From Geomonas azotofigens (GTDB lineage: Bacteria > Desulfobacterota > Desulfuromonadia > Geobacterales > Geobacteraceae): 64,000 bases of DNA. Where the stretch lies: the NCBI RefSeq assembly GCF_018919395.1, contig NZ_JAHLME010000003.1, positions 682,001-746,000 on the forward strand. Reading direction: 5' to 3'. The translations under genes and the position numbers were made by a program. The notes beneath the pieces are model-generated. The model ran no database searches. It had not been told where the DNA came from and worked only from the letters and a program-made list of their open reading frames with translations. Each line of letters starts with the position of its first letter. The stretch's first letter is position 1. Shown here one piece after another: positions 36,713 through 45,668 of this stretch.

Positions 36713-37501
36713 ATGGAAATTCTGGTATGCGTCAAGAGGGTTCCCGACACGGCGGAAAATGAATTCGTCATGAACAGCGCGGGGAACGACATCGAACGGG
36801 ACGATCTCGTCTATTCGGTGAACGAGTGGGACAACTACGCGGTGGAGGAGGCGATCCAGATCGTCGAGAAGGTGGGCGGTTCGGTGACCGTGGTCACGGC
36901 TGCGGATGCCGATGCCGACGAGATCCTGCGCCGGGAAATGGCGATGGGAGCGGAAAACGGGCTTCTGCTCAACGACGACGCCTTCGTCGGCTCCGACTGC
37001 AAGGGGATCGCCCACATCCTCAAGGGCGCCGTCGGCAAAGGGAACTACGACCTCATCCTGACCGGCGCCCAGGCGGATGAAGGCTCCGGCGCCGTGGGAG
37101 GGATGCTCGCCGCCATGCTCGACCTTCCCTACGCCTCCCTGGTGAACAGGGTCGAGGTGGGCGACGGCAAACTCACCGTCGGCCGTGAAATAGAAGGGGG
37201 CAGAAGGGAAATCAACGAGATCACCCTTCCCTGTGTCCTTTCCATCCAGACCGGCATCAACGAGCCCCGCTACGTCGGCGTCCGCGGCATCCGCAAGGTG
37301 GCCAGCGTGGAAATCCCCGCATTGGGAGCCGCTGAGCTCGGCATCGATGCGTCCTGCGTGGGCGCCAAAGGGGCTGCGGTCAGGAAACTGGACTATTTCG
37401 TTCCGGTGAAGGGCGCAGGGGCCGAGATGCTCGCAGGGAGCGCCGAGGAGATCGCCGACAAGCTCGTCGAAATACTGAAAACCAACGGGGGGATTTCATA
37501 A
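36713..37501 (+). CDS. etfB: Electron transfer flavoprotein beta subunit, module 2
   Basis: The 262-residue EtfB starts MEILVCVKRVPDTAENEF and has the cofactor segment GAQADEGSGAVGGMLAAML, which lacks the DGDTAQVGP-type sequence of the first EtfB. This suggests an ordinary, non-bifurcating Etf. The ATG at 36713 is preferred because GGGAGG precedes it. It overlaps etfA by one base. Confidence 0.93.
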   Translation: MEILVCVKRVPDTAENEFVMNSAGNDIERDDLVYSVNEWDNYAVEEAIQIVEKVGGSVTVVTAADADADEILRREMAMGAENGLLLNDDAFVGSDCKGIAHILKGAVGKGNYDLILTGAQADEGSGAVGGMLAAMLDLPYASLVNRVEVGDGKLTVGREIEGGRREINEITLPCVLSIQTGINEPRYVGVRGIRKVASVEIPALGAAELGIDASCVGAKGAAVRKLDYFVPVKGAGAEMLAGSAEEIADKLVEILKTNGGIS

Positions 37502-38463
37502 TGGCACAGGTATTCGCTTATCTGACTCACAGTAACGGGGTTCTGGACGATGCGGCGCTGGAGCTGGCAACCGCGGCCAAGGCGATCTCGAGCTCCCCGG
37601 CGACGGCCATCGTGGCCGGTCACGGTGTCGACGCCGTGGCGGCTTCAGCCGCATCCATCTTCGAGAAGGTCATCAAGGTCGACCACGCCGCGCTTTCCTA
37701 TCCCAACGCGGAGGTGGTGAGAAAGGCACTGGTGGCGGTCATCCCCCAGGGTTCCGTGGTCCTGTTCGCGCACTCGACCTTCTCCATGGACTGCGCGCCG
37801 GGACTTTCCATCAAGCTCGGCGCCTCCTTCGTGGCCGACATCGTCGGGATCGAGGGCGTCGAGGGAAGCTCCCTGAAGGTGGTCCGGCAGGAGCTGGGGG
37901 GCGAGGTTTCCACTCACGTCGACGTCGACATCTCCGCCGGCTCCGTGGTCGCGGTCCGTCCTGGGACCTTCGCTCCCGATGAGGGGAAGGGCGCCCAAGG
38001 GAGCGTTACCGACCGGTCGGCCGACTTGGGCGACCTTAGCTGCGAAAGGAAATTCATCGAGGTGCAGACCCCCGAGGCGGGTGACGTCGACATCACCAAG
38101 GCCGAGATCCTCATCTCCATCGGCAGAGGGATAGAAGACGAAGAGAACATCCAGCTCGCCATGGAGCTCAAGGAGGCTATCGGCAAGGGGGCCGAAGTGT
38201 CGTGCTCCCGCCCCATCGTGGACGCAAAATGGCTGGAGGCGACCCGTCAGGTCGGCACCTCCGGCTGCACCGTCAAGCCCAAGGTCTACCTCGCCTGCGG
38301 CATCAGCGGTTCGTTCCAGCACATGGGGGGGATCAAGGGGGGATACATCGTCGCCATCAACAAGAATCCCAACGCCCCTATCTTTCAGGTTGCCGACGTC
38401 GGTGTGGTGGCCAATATCGTCGAATTTCTCCCGGTGCTGACGGAAAAGATCGCATCCCTGTGA
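37501..38463 (+). CDS. etfA: Electron transfer flavoprotein alpha subunit, module 2
   Basis: The 320-residue EtfA is of ordinary length and has no ferredoxin domain. The FAD-binding part reads LACGISGSFQHMGG and INKNPNAPIFQVADVG. The ATG overlaps the etfB stop codon. With the membrane protein at 34532 it makes a second complete path from acyl-CoA dehydrogenase to the quinone pool. Confidence 0.94.
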   Translation: MAQVFAYLTHSNGVLDDAALELATAAKAISSSPATAIVAGHGVDAVAASAASIFEKVIKVDHAALSYPNAEVVRKALVAVIPQGSVVLFAHSTFSMDCAPGLSIKLGASFVADIVGIEGVEGSSLKVVRQELGGEVSTHVDVDISAGSVVAVRPGTFAPDEGKGAQGSVTDRSADLGDLSCERKFIEVQTPEAGDVDITKAEILISIGRGIEDEENIQLAMELKEAIGKGAEVSCSRPIVDAKWLEATRQVGTSGCTVKPKVYLACGISGSFQHMGGIKGGYIVAINKNPNAPIFQVADVGVVANIVEFLPVLTEKIASL

Positions 38464-38479
38464 CGCAAATCCTGCTCCT

Positions 38480-38499
38480 AGCCCCGGCTCGCCGGGGCT
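38480..38499 (+). terminator. Hairpin after the second etfA
   Basis: A perfect 9-bp stem, AGCCCCGGC / GCCGGGGCT with a two-base spacer, lies 16 bases after etfA. A short T-containing stretch follows. It is a likely intrinsic terminator for the Etf/beta-oxidation transcript and separates it from the FadL gene. Confidence 0.7.
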
Positions 38500-38604
38500 T
38501 CGCATGAAACTCCCCCTCCGCAGATCGAAGTACTCACCGCCGCGGACCATTCCAGCCATGCAATCGAGCGAGCACAACACCGCCATCTAGATTTAGGAAG
38601 GTAC

Positions 38605-39915
38605 ATGATGAAGTGTTATTTCTTGATCCCGGCGCTAGTCGGGACAGCAGTAGTTGCTATCACCGGCATCTCGCATGCTTCCGGCAACAAGATCACCGAG
38701 CAGAGTGCCAAAGCGCAGGCCATGGGCAACGCCTTTGCAGCCCAGGCCGATGACCCCTCCGCCCTGGCGTACAACCCCGCCGGCATCGCCTACCTGAAAG
38801 GAAGACAGATTCAGATAGGGTACGGGGTGGTGTTACTGCCGCAGACCGAGTTCAACGGGGTGACCAATATCAGCAGCCCCAATACCACGAGCGAGATGGC
38901 CAACGGCGACTTGGTAGCGGTGCCGACCGTCTATCTGACCCACGAGGTCACATCCATTCCTCTCAGCTTCGGCTTGGGGGTAAACTCCTTTTTCCCGCTG
39001 GTGAAACGTTGGGACGAGGGAGGTGGGCTGCGCGAGGTGGCATCGATCTCCATCAAGCCGGTGAACTTCCAGCCGACGCTGGCGTACCGCTTTGACGACC
39101 TCAACCTGGCGGTGGCAGCCGCCGCGGACATCACCTATGCCCGGTTCTCCTCGGAATGCTTCCTGTACAACGGGGCTCTGGGGGGCAACCTGGGGATGCT
39201 CGGGTTGGACGCCACAGCGGTGGGATACGGTTACACCCTGGGGCTTTTGTGGAAGGCGACACCCGCGCTCTCCTTCGGGGCTTCCTACCGGAGCAAGATC
39301 GACCTGAAGTTCGACGGCGACGCGAATTTCATGGGGCTCGCGAATTCAGCTTCTTTACCGCCCCCGTACAACGCGGTCGTCCCCGGCAGCGGAACGACGG
39401 TACGCTCCCGCCTTTCGGCAGATTACACCCTGCCGGACAACGCCATTCTTGCCGTCGCCTGGAAACCGGTGCAGAAGGTCACCCTCGAGTTCGATGCAGA
39501 GCATACCGGTTGGAGCTCCTACAAGGAATTCAAGGTCGATTACCAGAGCAGCGCTCCCATTTATGCCGCGGTACTAAGCCAGCCGGTGCCGAAAAAATGG
39601 CATGACGTATGGTCCTACCACTTCGGGGGGCAGTACTCCGTCAACGACTACGTGGACCTCCGCTCCGGGTACACCTACGAGGAGAATCCCGTTCCGGACT
39701 CGACCCTTGGCAGCGACCTCCCCGATGCCAACCGCCATTATTTCAGTGTCGGCACCGGTGTGCACAACGCCAAGGCCGCGGTCGATTTCGCCTACACCTA
39801 CGTGCTGTTCGATGACAGAACCATCAGCAGCAGTGCCAATAACCCCCAGATAAAGAACGGCACGTTCAAGTCCGACGCGCATCTGCTGGGCATCAGTCTG
39901 ACCTGCAAGTTCTAG
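38605..39915 (+). CDS. FadL-type outer-membrane long-chain substrate transporter
   Basis: The 436-residue protein begins with a signal peptide (about 1-26, ending in ISHASG) and the FadL-specific hatch sequence SALAYNPAGIAYLKG. The rest is alternating strands with a C-terminal Phe (LTCKF), as in beta-barrel proteins. FadL proteins let fatty acids and aromatic hydrocarbons pass the outer membrane. A second ATG at 38608 is an equally good start. It stands alone between two hairpins. The gene fits uptake of a hydrophobic growth substrate. Confidence 0.92.
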   Translation: MMKCYFLIPALVGTAVVAITGISHASGNKITEQSAKAQAMGNAFAAQADDPSALAYNPAGIAYLKGRQIQIGYGVVLLPQTEFNGVTNISSPNTTSEMANGDLVAVPTVYLTHEVTSIPLSFGLGVNSFFPLVKRWDEGGGLREVASISIKPVNFQPTLAYRFDDLNLAVAAAADITYARFSSECFLYNGALGGNLGMLGLDATAVGYGYTLGLLWKATPALSFGASYRSKIDLKFDGDANFMGLANSASLPPPYNAVVPGSGTTVRSRLSADYTLPDNAILAVAWKPVQKVTLEFDAEHTGWSSYKEFKVDYQSSAPIYAAVLSQPVPKKWHDVWSYHFGGQYSVNDYVDLRSGYTYEENPVPDSTLGSDLPDANRHYFSVGTGVHNAKAAVDFAYTYVLFDDRTISSSANNPQIKNGTFKSDAHLLGISLTCKF

Positions 39916-39962
39916 CCGCTGAAGCCGTATTCTTTGGGCCGAAGCCGCTTCCAAAAACGAAC

Positions 39963-39988
39963 TAAGCCCCGGCTGGTGCCGGGGCTTA
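39963..39988. terminator. Bidirectional terminator between fadL-like and tetR genes
   Basis: An 11-bp perfect stem, TAAGCCCCGGC / GCCGGGGCTTA with a TGGT loop, lies between the two converging genes. Its symmetric A/T ends fit termination from both sides. Confidence 0.8.
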
Positions 39989-40031
39989 GAGTCTGAAGTT
40001 TGGCCGTGAGTTGCGCCGCAGGCGGCGCGCA

Positions 40032-40682
40032 CTACTCCGGGTGCTTGCAATCAAGCATTCTGAATACCAGTTTTTTTACCATCGCTACGACGTTTTCGTT
40101 GGTGCCCGTGCCGATGCCCCGGAATACGTCGATCTGCTCCCCCTCATGCTTCAGCATCGGGGGGACGGTGATCACCCAGTAGACCATGAACGAGTACACC
40201 ATCCATGCGATGACCGCAGGCGGAACGTCGAACTCCGGTTTCCCGCTTTGCCCCTCGCGCTTGAGCCCCTCGCAGATCCGGGTGAAACGCTCCAGGTACA
40301 ACTCGATGTCCTTCACGATGTTTTCCGGATAATTCTCCCCCCCCGCGAACAATTCACGCAGCGCCATCGAGTGTGCCGGTACGATCTCGGCCACTTTGGC
40401 CACACCGCGCAGGAGCTGGTCCAGGTTTTCTTCCGCGGAAATCTCTTCGTTGATCTCGATCAGCGGGACGAACTGGTCTTCAAGCCTTTTCCACACCGCT
40501 TTGTACAGCTGCTCTTTGTCCCCGATGTAGTAATAGAGGCTCAGCTTGGGGACTCCAGCGCGTTCGGCGATCTCGTCGGTGAGCGCTCCGTGGAAACCTT
40601 TCTCGCTGAATACTTCTGTGGCGACGGAAAGTATCTGTTCGATCTTATCGGCTCTTTTCTTGACCATCTTTTCAGTAGCCAT
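40032..40682 (-). CDS. TetR-family transcriptional regulator
   Basis: The 216-residue protein has a TetR N-terminal helix-turn-helix (about residues 6-55: IEQILSVATEVFSEKGFHGALTDEIAERAGVPKLSLYYYIGDKEQLY) and a helical ligand domain without recognisable family. The ATG at 40682 is preferred because GGGAG is 5 bases upstream of it; longer in-frame starts would place this sequence inside the gene. It faces the FadL-type gene and is divergent from the DUF1302 module. Local TetR proteins often respond to acyl-CoAs or hydrophobic effectors. It is the best candidate for binding the repeated boxes near 9264, 41128 and 57275. Confidence 0.88.
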   Translation of the reverse strand: MATEKMVKKRADKIEQILSVATEVFSEKGFHGALTDEIAERAGVPKLSLYYYIGDKEQLYKAVWKRLEDQFVPLIEINEEISAEENLDQLLRGVAKVAEIVPAHSMALRELFAGGENYPENIVKDIELYLERFTRICEGLKREGQSGKPEFDVPPAVIAWMVYSFMVYWVITVPPMLKHEGEQIDVFRGIGTGTNENVVAMVKKLVFRMLDCKHPE

Positions 40683-40713
40683 ATGCGCTCCCATAACCAC
40701 ATTTTGAACCGTC

Positions 40714-40755
40714 ACTATAAGAGATTAGTGCACCTGCGACAAGTGATTTTTACCG
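40714..40755 (-). promoter_or_regulatory. tetR promoter with a nearby TTTTTACCG half-site
   Basis: On the minus strand TTGTCG (-35, 40742-40737) and TATAGT (-10, 40719-40714) are exactly 17 bases apart. The plus-strand sequence TTTTTACCG at 40747-40755 lies just upstream of the -35 element and matches the left half of the box found at three other promoters. This may allow autoregulation. Confidence 0.6.
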
Positions 40756-41100
40756 CATTCTTAAAATAGACAGTTAAATTATCTGAGGACGTAGCGCTTT
40801 TTCAACGCCTCAATCCCTGTAGCCATCCTTTAGCCATCCCTTACGCGGCCAGTTCTCTACGTGCTACGTTGCCATAAGCACCAGATTTTTGGCCTTCATT
40901 GCCCAATGTCAGACAGCACCAACCGCAACCAAGCGTGGGGCGGCAGCCTCCCTAGCCTTTGTTACGATGACCAAAAATTGTTTTATGGTTCTACCGTAAC
41001 GCTTTCTTGAGCGGGGTTAATCGCAGCAAATAGCCGAATTCTTCAGCTTTATATGTAATCCATAATGCCAAAAAGCTGTTTTATTATGTCTAGAAAAATA

Positions 41101-41145
41101 TTGACACAGCCTGTTTCAACTGCTATGTTTTACCAAAAAGTTTAA
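41101..41145 (+). promoter_or_regulatory. Promoter of the envelope module with conserved box
   Basis: TTGACA (41101-41106) and TATGTT (41124-41129) are exactly 17 bases apart. TTTTACCAAAAAGTTTAA (41128-41145) overlaps the -10 element and is nearly the same as the box at 9268-9285. A 248-base leader follows before the first gene of the module at 41394. Within this leader an inverted repeat CTTCGCCTC (41231-41239) / GAGGCGAAG (41332-41340) is visible. Confidence 0.75.
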
Positions 41146-41393
41146 TTCAAAAGTCTGCTGATTTTACCACCCTGTCGAGGCAGGGGCGCCGGGTGCGTGA
41201 TGTGGTAGAACCCAGTTTCTCCGTTCTAAGCTTCGCCTCGGCTTCTCGCGTGGTGCAACTACGGATTGCGGCGGGCGCATTTGTGCCTTCTCGTGGGGGC
41301 AAGGGGGGCGCGCCGAGGAGGGAGGCGAAGAGTTGGCTGCGCCGGGCATTCGGCGGGAGTGGTCCAGTTGACCCGAATGACAAGGAGGAGGGT

Positions 41394-43073
41394 ATGGGCA
41401 GGAAGATGGCGTTGTTTGTTTTCCCCGCGAAGCTGCAGGGGCTGTTCCTGGCGGCGGTGTGGGCAATAATCCTTGCAGGTCCCGCTCTGGTTCATGGTTT
41501 CCAGATCGATACCGGCAGCGAAGACGTCAAGCTGCGCTGGGACAATACTTTCCGCTACACCCTATCCCAGCGTGTCAAAGGGCAAAACGACGCGATCCTC
41601 AAAAGCCCCAACAACGACGACGGCGACAGGAACTTCGACGTCGGGATCGTCTCCAACCGCCTGGACATCCTCTCCGAGTTCGATGCCGTCTACAAGCAAT
41701 CCTACGGCGTGCGCTTCAGCGGGGCGGGGTGGTACGACGAGCGCTATCATGAGCACCTCGACAACAACTCACCCGGCACCTCCAACCGCCGTGTCGGCAC
41801 CGGCCTCAGCGACTACACGAAGCGCTATTTCTCCGGCCCCAGCGGCGAGCTCCTCGACGCATTCGCCTTCGGCAAGTTCGAGGCCGGCGAAACGCCGGTC
41901 AGCATCAGGGCTGGACGTCACACGGTGTACTGGGGCGAAAGCATGCTTGCCTTCGGTGGCGCCAACGGTATCTCCTACGCGCAGTCCCCGGTAGACCTCG
42001 CCAAGGCCCTGGCGCAGCCCGGGGTCGAGTTGAAAGAGATCTACCGCCCGCTGAACCAGGTGAGCGTCCAGGTACAGCCGCTGCCGTCGCTCTCGATCGC
42101 CGCCCAGTACTTCCTGCAATGGGAGCCGGTCCGCTTTCCGGAGTCCGGCTCCTACCTGAGCTTCGCGGACCCTTACCTGAAGGGGGGCGAAAGTCTCTTC
42201 ACCGGGCCGGGGCTTAAGCTGCCGCACGGATACGACATCGAGCCGGACCGGACCGGTGACTGGGGCATTTCGGCGCGCTGGAGCCCGGAATGGCTCGCAG
42301 GCACTGTCGGTGCCTACTACCGCAATTTCTCCGACAAGGTGCCCCAGCTTCTGATAGACGCCTCCCCCATGATGTCGGGAGGGACTCCCGACTACCGCTT
42401 CTCCTATCCCGGCAACATCAGCCTGTACGGGCTGAGCTTCGCCAAACAGATCCTCGGCGTCAGCGTCGGCGCCGAGGTCTCCTACCGCCACAACATGCCG
42501 CTGCTCAGCGTTCCGGTGACGGTCGGCGTGCCCGGCGCGGCGGCGGTTCCGGGCAAGGGGGGTGTGGCAGGCGCGCGCGGCGAAACCTTCCACTCCCTGG
42601 TCAACTTCCTCTACCTCGTCAACAGGACACCGCTGTTCGACAAGGCCGAGGTGCTTGCCGAATTCACCTACGGCCGCTACCTGCACGTCTCCCGGGGGGA
42701 GCAGTACTTCAAGGGAAATGACGCTTACACCGGGCTTGACCACGTCACTAGGGACGCCATGAGCGGCGCCCTCAATTTCACCCCCACCTGGTACCAGTTG
42801 TTGCCGGGGGTCGACATGTCCATGCCGCTCAGCATCGCCTCGGGCCTGTTCGGCGTCTCCGCGGTCGGCATGGGGGGCTCATCCCAAAATGGCTCCTACA
42901 GCGCGGGGCTCTCCTTCGACATCCTCGCCAGGTACACCGCCACCATCAACTATTCAGGGTTCTTCGGCAACTACCGCACCGATGCCACCGGAGGCATCGC
43001 GTCCTCTGGGGACGTCTTCGCGCTGCTTAAGGACCGTGACATGGTCACGCTGACGCTGAAAACCACATTCTAA
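41394..43073 (+). CDS. DUF1302 outer-membrane-type protein
   Basis: The 559-residue protein has a signal peptide (MGRKMALFVFPAKLQGLFLAAVW..., probable end near VHG) and a long, strand-rich body ending in TLTLKTTF, like an outer-membrane barrel. It belongs to the DUF1302 family. The ATG at 41394 is preferred because AAGGAGGAG precedes it and the signal peptide begins here; an upstream in-frame extension of 67 residues lies in the leader and is not like the family. It is the first gene of a four-gene set with DUF1329, Ycf48-like and RND proteins. Confidence 0.88.
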   Translation: MGRKMALFVFPAKLQGLFLAAVWAIILAGPALVHGFQIDTGSEDVKLRWDNTFRYTLSQRVKGQNDAILKSPNNDDGDRNFDVGIVSNRLDILSEFDAVYKQSYGVRFSGAGWYDERYHEHLDNNSPGTSNRRVGTGLSDYTKRYFSGPSGELLDAFAFGKFEAGETPVSIRAGRHTVYWGESMLAFGGANGISYAQSPVDLAKALAQPGVELKEIYRPLNQVSVQVQPLPSLSIAAQYFLQWEPVRFPESGSYLSFADPYLKGGESLFTGPGLKLPHGYDIEPDRTGDWGISARWSPEWLAGTVGAYYRNFSDKVPQLLIDASPMMSGGTPDYRFSYPGNISLYGLSFAKQILGVSVGAEVSYRHNMPLLSVPVTVGVPGAAAVPGKGGVAGARGETFHSLVNFLYLVNRTPLFDKAEVLAEFTYGRYLHVSRGEQYFKGNDAYTGLDHVTRDAMSGALNFTPTWYQLLPGVDMSMPLSIASGLFGVSAVGMGGSSQNGSYSAGLSFDILARYTATINYSGFFGNYRTDATGGIASSGDVFALLKDRDMVTLTLKTTF

Positions 43074-43092
43074 GGCAAAGGGGGGTTGAGCT

Positions 43093-44448
43093 ATGTCCAA
43101 ATCACTTCGCAGAGCATTGACTGTCGCCGGCATCATCGCCGCATGTGCGGGGAGCGCATTCGGGGCGCTGTCTCCCGAGGAGGCCCTGAAGCTGGGCAAG
43201 AGCCTGACCGAGCTTGGCGCCGAGAAAGCCGGCAACGCCGACGGCTCCATTCCTGAGTACACTGGGGGGCTCACCACCCCGCCCGCAAACTATAAGAAGG
43301 GGAGCGCGGTCCGCCCCGACCCGTTTTCGGCTGAAAAACCCCTTTACGTGATCGACGGCAAGAACGCCGGCAAGTTTGGCGACAAGTTGACCGAAGGGAC
43401 CAAGGCCCTGCTCAAGAAGCATCCGGACTATCAACTGAACGTCTACAAGACGCACCGCACCGCCGCCTTCCCGAAGAGCATCCTGGAGAACACCAGGAAA
43501 AGCGCCCTCACCGCCAAGACCGCCAACGACGGGCTCTCCCTGGTCGGCGTCCGCGAGGCCTACCCGTTCCCCATCCCAAAAAATGGTAAGGAGGCGATGT
43601 GGAACCACCTGGTGAGCTACCACGGCAGGGCGGTCTACCTGTCCATGGAGGGGATCTACACAAACTCTGCGGGCAGGACCACCATGGTCAACCTCTCCAA
43701 CAACTGGTTCGAGTTCCCCTATTGGGTCCCCGGCGACAAGACCGGGGTCTACTACTGGATCAAGACCCTAATGACCGGTCCCCCACGCCGCGCCGGGGAG
43801 GGGCTGCTCGCCATCGACCCGCTGGACATCGCCACCAAGGGACGTAGCGCCTGGCAGTATCTCCCCGGTCAGCGGCGGGTGAAGCTTGCCCCGGAGATCG
43901 CCTATGACACCCCGGACTTCAACATGTCCGGCGTCAACACCTTCGACGACGTGCTGCTCTTCAACGGCGCCATGGACCGCTACGACTTCAGGCTGGTGGG
44001 CAAGAAGGAGATGTTCGTCCCCTACAACTGCTACAAGCTGGTCTACCAGTCGACCAAGGAGACCGCCTTCGGGCCCAGGTTCATCAAGCCGGAGCAGGTG
44101 CGCTGGGAGCTGCACAGGGTCTGGGTGGTCGAGGCGACGCTGAAGCCCGGCAAGCGGCACATCTACAAGAAGCGTGTGTTCTACCTGGACGAGGATTCCT
44201 GGCATGCGCTCGCCTCCGACCAGTACGACGGCAACGGCCATCTCTACCGGATCGGCTACGCCTATATCACCCCGAGCTACGACGAACTGGCGCCGTTCGC
44301 CATGACCCATGGCTTCTACGACCTGATCGCCAACTCCTACACCTTGAACTTCTACGCCGCCGAGAACGGCGGGGTCAAGTTCTTCACCAAGCCGTTCTCC
44401 TTGAAGGAGAGGACGCCCGACGCCCTCGCCGGAAGCGGTATCCGTTGA
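43093..44448 (+). CDS. DUF1329 exported protein (LolA-like fold)
   Basis: The 451-residue protein has a signal peptide (LTVAGIIAACAGSAFG) and the family N-terminus LSPEEALKLGKSLTELGAEKAGNADG. The body contains DUF1329 segments such as NNWFEFPYWVPG, TGPPRRAGEG and YKKRVFYLDEDSW. DUF1329 proteins resemble LolA/LolB, which carry lipids across the periplasm. It occurs together with DUF1302 and an RND protein in many proteobacteria that grow on hydrophobic compounds; its exact cargo is unknown. Confidence 0.9.
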   Translation: MSKSLRRALTVAGIIAACAGSAFGALSPEEALKLGKSLTELGAEKAGNADGSIPEYTGGLTTPPANYKKGSAVRPDPFSAEKPLYVIDGKNAGKFGDKLTEGTKALLKKHPDYQLNVYKTHRTAAFPKSILENTRKSALTAKTANDGLSLVGVREAYPFPIPKNGKEAMWNHLVSYHGRAVYLSMEGIYTNSAGRTTMVNLSNNWFEFPYWVPGDKTGVYYWIKTLMTGPPRRAGEGLLAIDPLDIATKGRSAWQYLPGQRRVKLAPEIAYDTPDFNMSGVNTFDDVLLFNGAMDRYDFRLVGKKEMFVPYNCYKLVYQSTKETAFGPRFIKPEQVRWELHRVWVVEATLKPGKRHIYKKRVFYLDEDSWHALASDQYDGNGHLYRIGYAYITPSYDELAPFAMTHGFYDLIANSYTLNFYAAENGGVKFFTKPFSLKERTPDALAGSGIR

Positions 44449-44532
44449 TGCAAGACGCCTCCCATTCTCGGTTGGACGGGGAGGGGCGAGGCCGGCCTGC
44501 GGTCGGAATTTCCTGCGTAAGAGGAGAAAGCT

Positions 44533-45639
44533 ATGTTCCAGCAGGGTATCAAGGTGGTGACTTTAATTGCGGCGGTTCTCAGCGCGGCGGCTGCCTTCGC
44601 CGATTGCACGATGGACACCCTGGTGAATCTGGAGGTCCCCGCCGAGAGTGAGCTTCGAGCCGATGCCCCCTTCATGGACGTGTTGGATACTCCGGCGGTG
44701 ATCACCCCGCTGGCGTCGCGCACGCCGCTAAACGGCATCACCCGCGCCGGGAAACGGCTGGTTGCTGCAGGGGCGCGCGGCCACATCGTCTACTCAGACG
44801 ACGAGGGGAGGTCGTGGAAGCAGGCGAAGGTCCCGGTTTCCTCCGACCTCACCGCCGTCCATTTCCCCACCTCCGGGAAAGGGTGGGCGGTCGGGCACGA
44901 CGGCGTGATTCTGCACAGCGCCGACGGCGGTGCCAGCTGGGTGAAGCAGTTCGACGGCCGCATCGCGGGCCAGGTGTTGGCGGCATGGTACCGCGACGCC
45001 GGCGCGACCGGACTTGGTGCGGAGATCGCCAACCTGGTGAAGCAGGGGCCTGATAAGCCGTTTCTGGACGTATGGTTCGACGACGAGACGACCGGCTACG
45101 CCGTTGGTGCCTTCAACTTCATTTTCCGCACCTACAACGGCGGAGCCAGCTGGGAACCGTGGCTGGAGCGTACCGAGAACCCCAAGCGCCTCCACCTCTA
45201 TGCCATACGCCGCACCCCCGATGGGCTCTTCGTCGCAGGGGAACAGGGGCTGCTCCTCAAGTTCGATAGCCGGCGAGGTGTCTTCGCCGCGCTCGATTCC
45301 GGCTACAACGGCACCTTTTTCGGCCTAACCGGCAAGGCGGGGGTGATCGTCGCCTTTGGCCTGCGCGGCAACGCCTACCGCAGCGTGGACGGCGGCAAGA
45401 ACTGGCGCAAGGTGGAGACCGGAGCCCCCACCACCCTCACCGGCGGCACGGTCACCAGGGGGGGGGACATCCTGCTGGTCACTCTGCTGGGCGGCGTCCT
45501 TGCCAGTCACGACGACGGTGCGACCTTCGGCGCGCTCCCCGGCCAGCAGGGGATTCCCGCCGCCGGGATCGCCGAGACGCAGGGCGGCGCCCTCGCCCTG
45601 GTCGGCATGCGCGGGGTTCGGGTCCAGGCGGCGAAGTAA
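44533..45639 (+). CDS. Exported Ycf48/BNR-type beta-propeller protein
   Basis: The 368-residue protein has a signal peptide (ending near AAAFADC) and repeated propeller motifs: VYSDDEGRSW, LHSADGGASW, FRTYNGGASWE, YRSVDGGKNWR and LASHDDGATF. Such BNR/Ycf48-like repeats are seen in assembly factors such as the photosystem II factor Ycf48. Here it is encoded with DUF1302, DUF1329 and an RND transporter and may help to assemble this system. No enzymatic role is visible. Confidence 0.9.
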   Translation: MFQQGIKVVTLIAAVLSAAAAFADCTMDTLVNLEVPAESELRADAPFMDVLDTPAVITPLASRTPLNGITRAGKRLVAAGARGHIVYSDDEGRSWKQAKVPVSSDLTAVHFPTSGKGWAVGHDGVILHSADGGASWVKQFDGRIAGQVLAAWYRDAGATGLGAEIANLVKQGPDKPFLDVWFDDETTGYAVGAFNFIFRTYNGGASWEPWLERTENPKRLHLYAIRRTPDGLFVAGEQGLLLKFDSRRGVFAALDSGYNGTFFGLTGKAGVIVAFGLRGNAYRSVDGGKNWRKVETGAPTTLTGGTVTRGGDILLVTLLGGVLASHDDGATFGALPGQQGIPAAGIAETQGGALALVGMRGVRVQAAK

Positions 45640-45668
45640 GAGGACAGGATACTGGAGGGAGAACGCTC

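Noticed and set aside
41193-41393. 67-residue N-terminal extension of the DUF1302 protein
   Set aside because: It has no family similarity, lies in the leader after the promoter, and would bury the signal peptide. The ATG at 41394 has a strong ribosome site.
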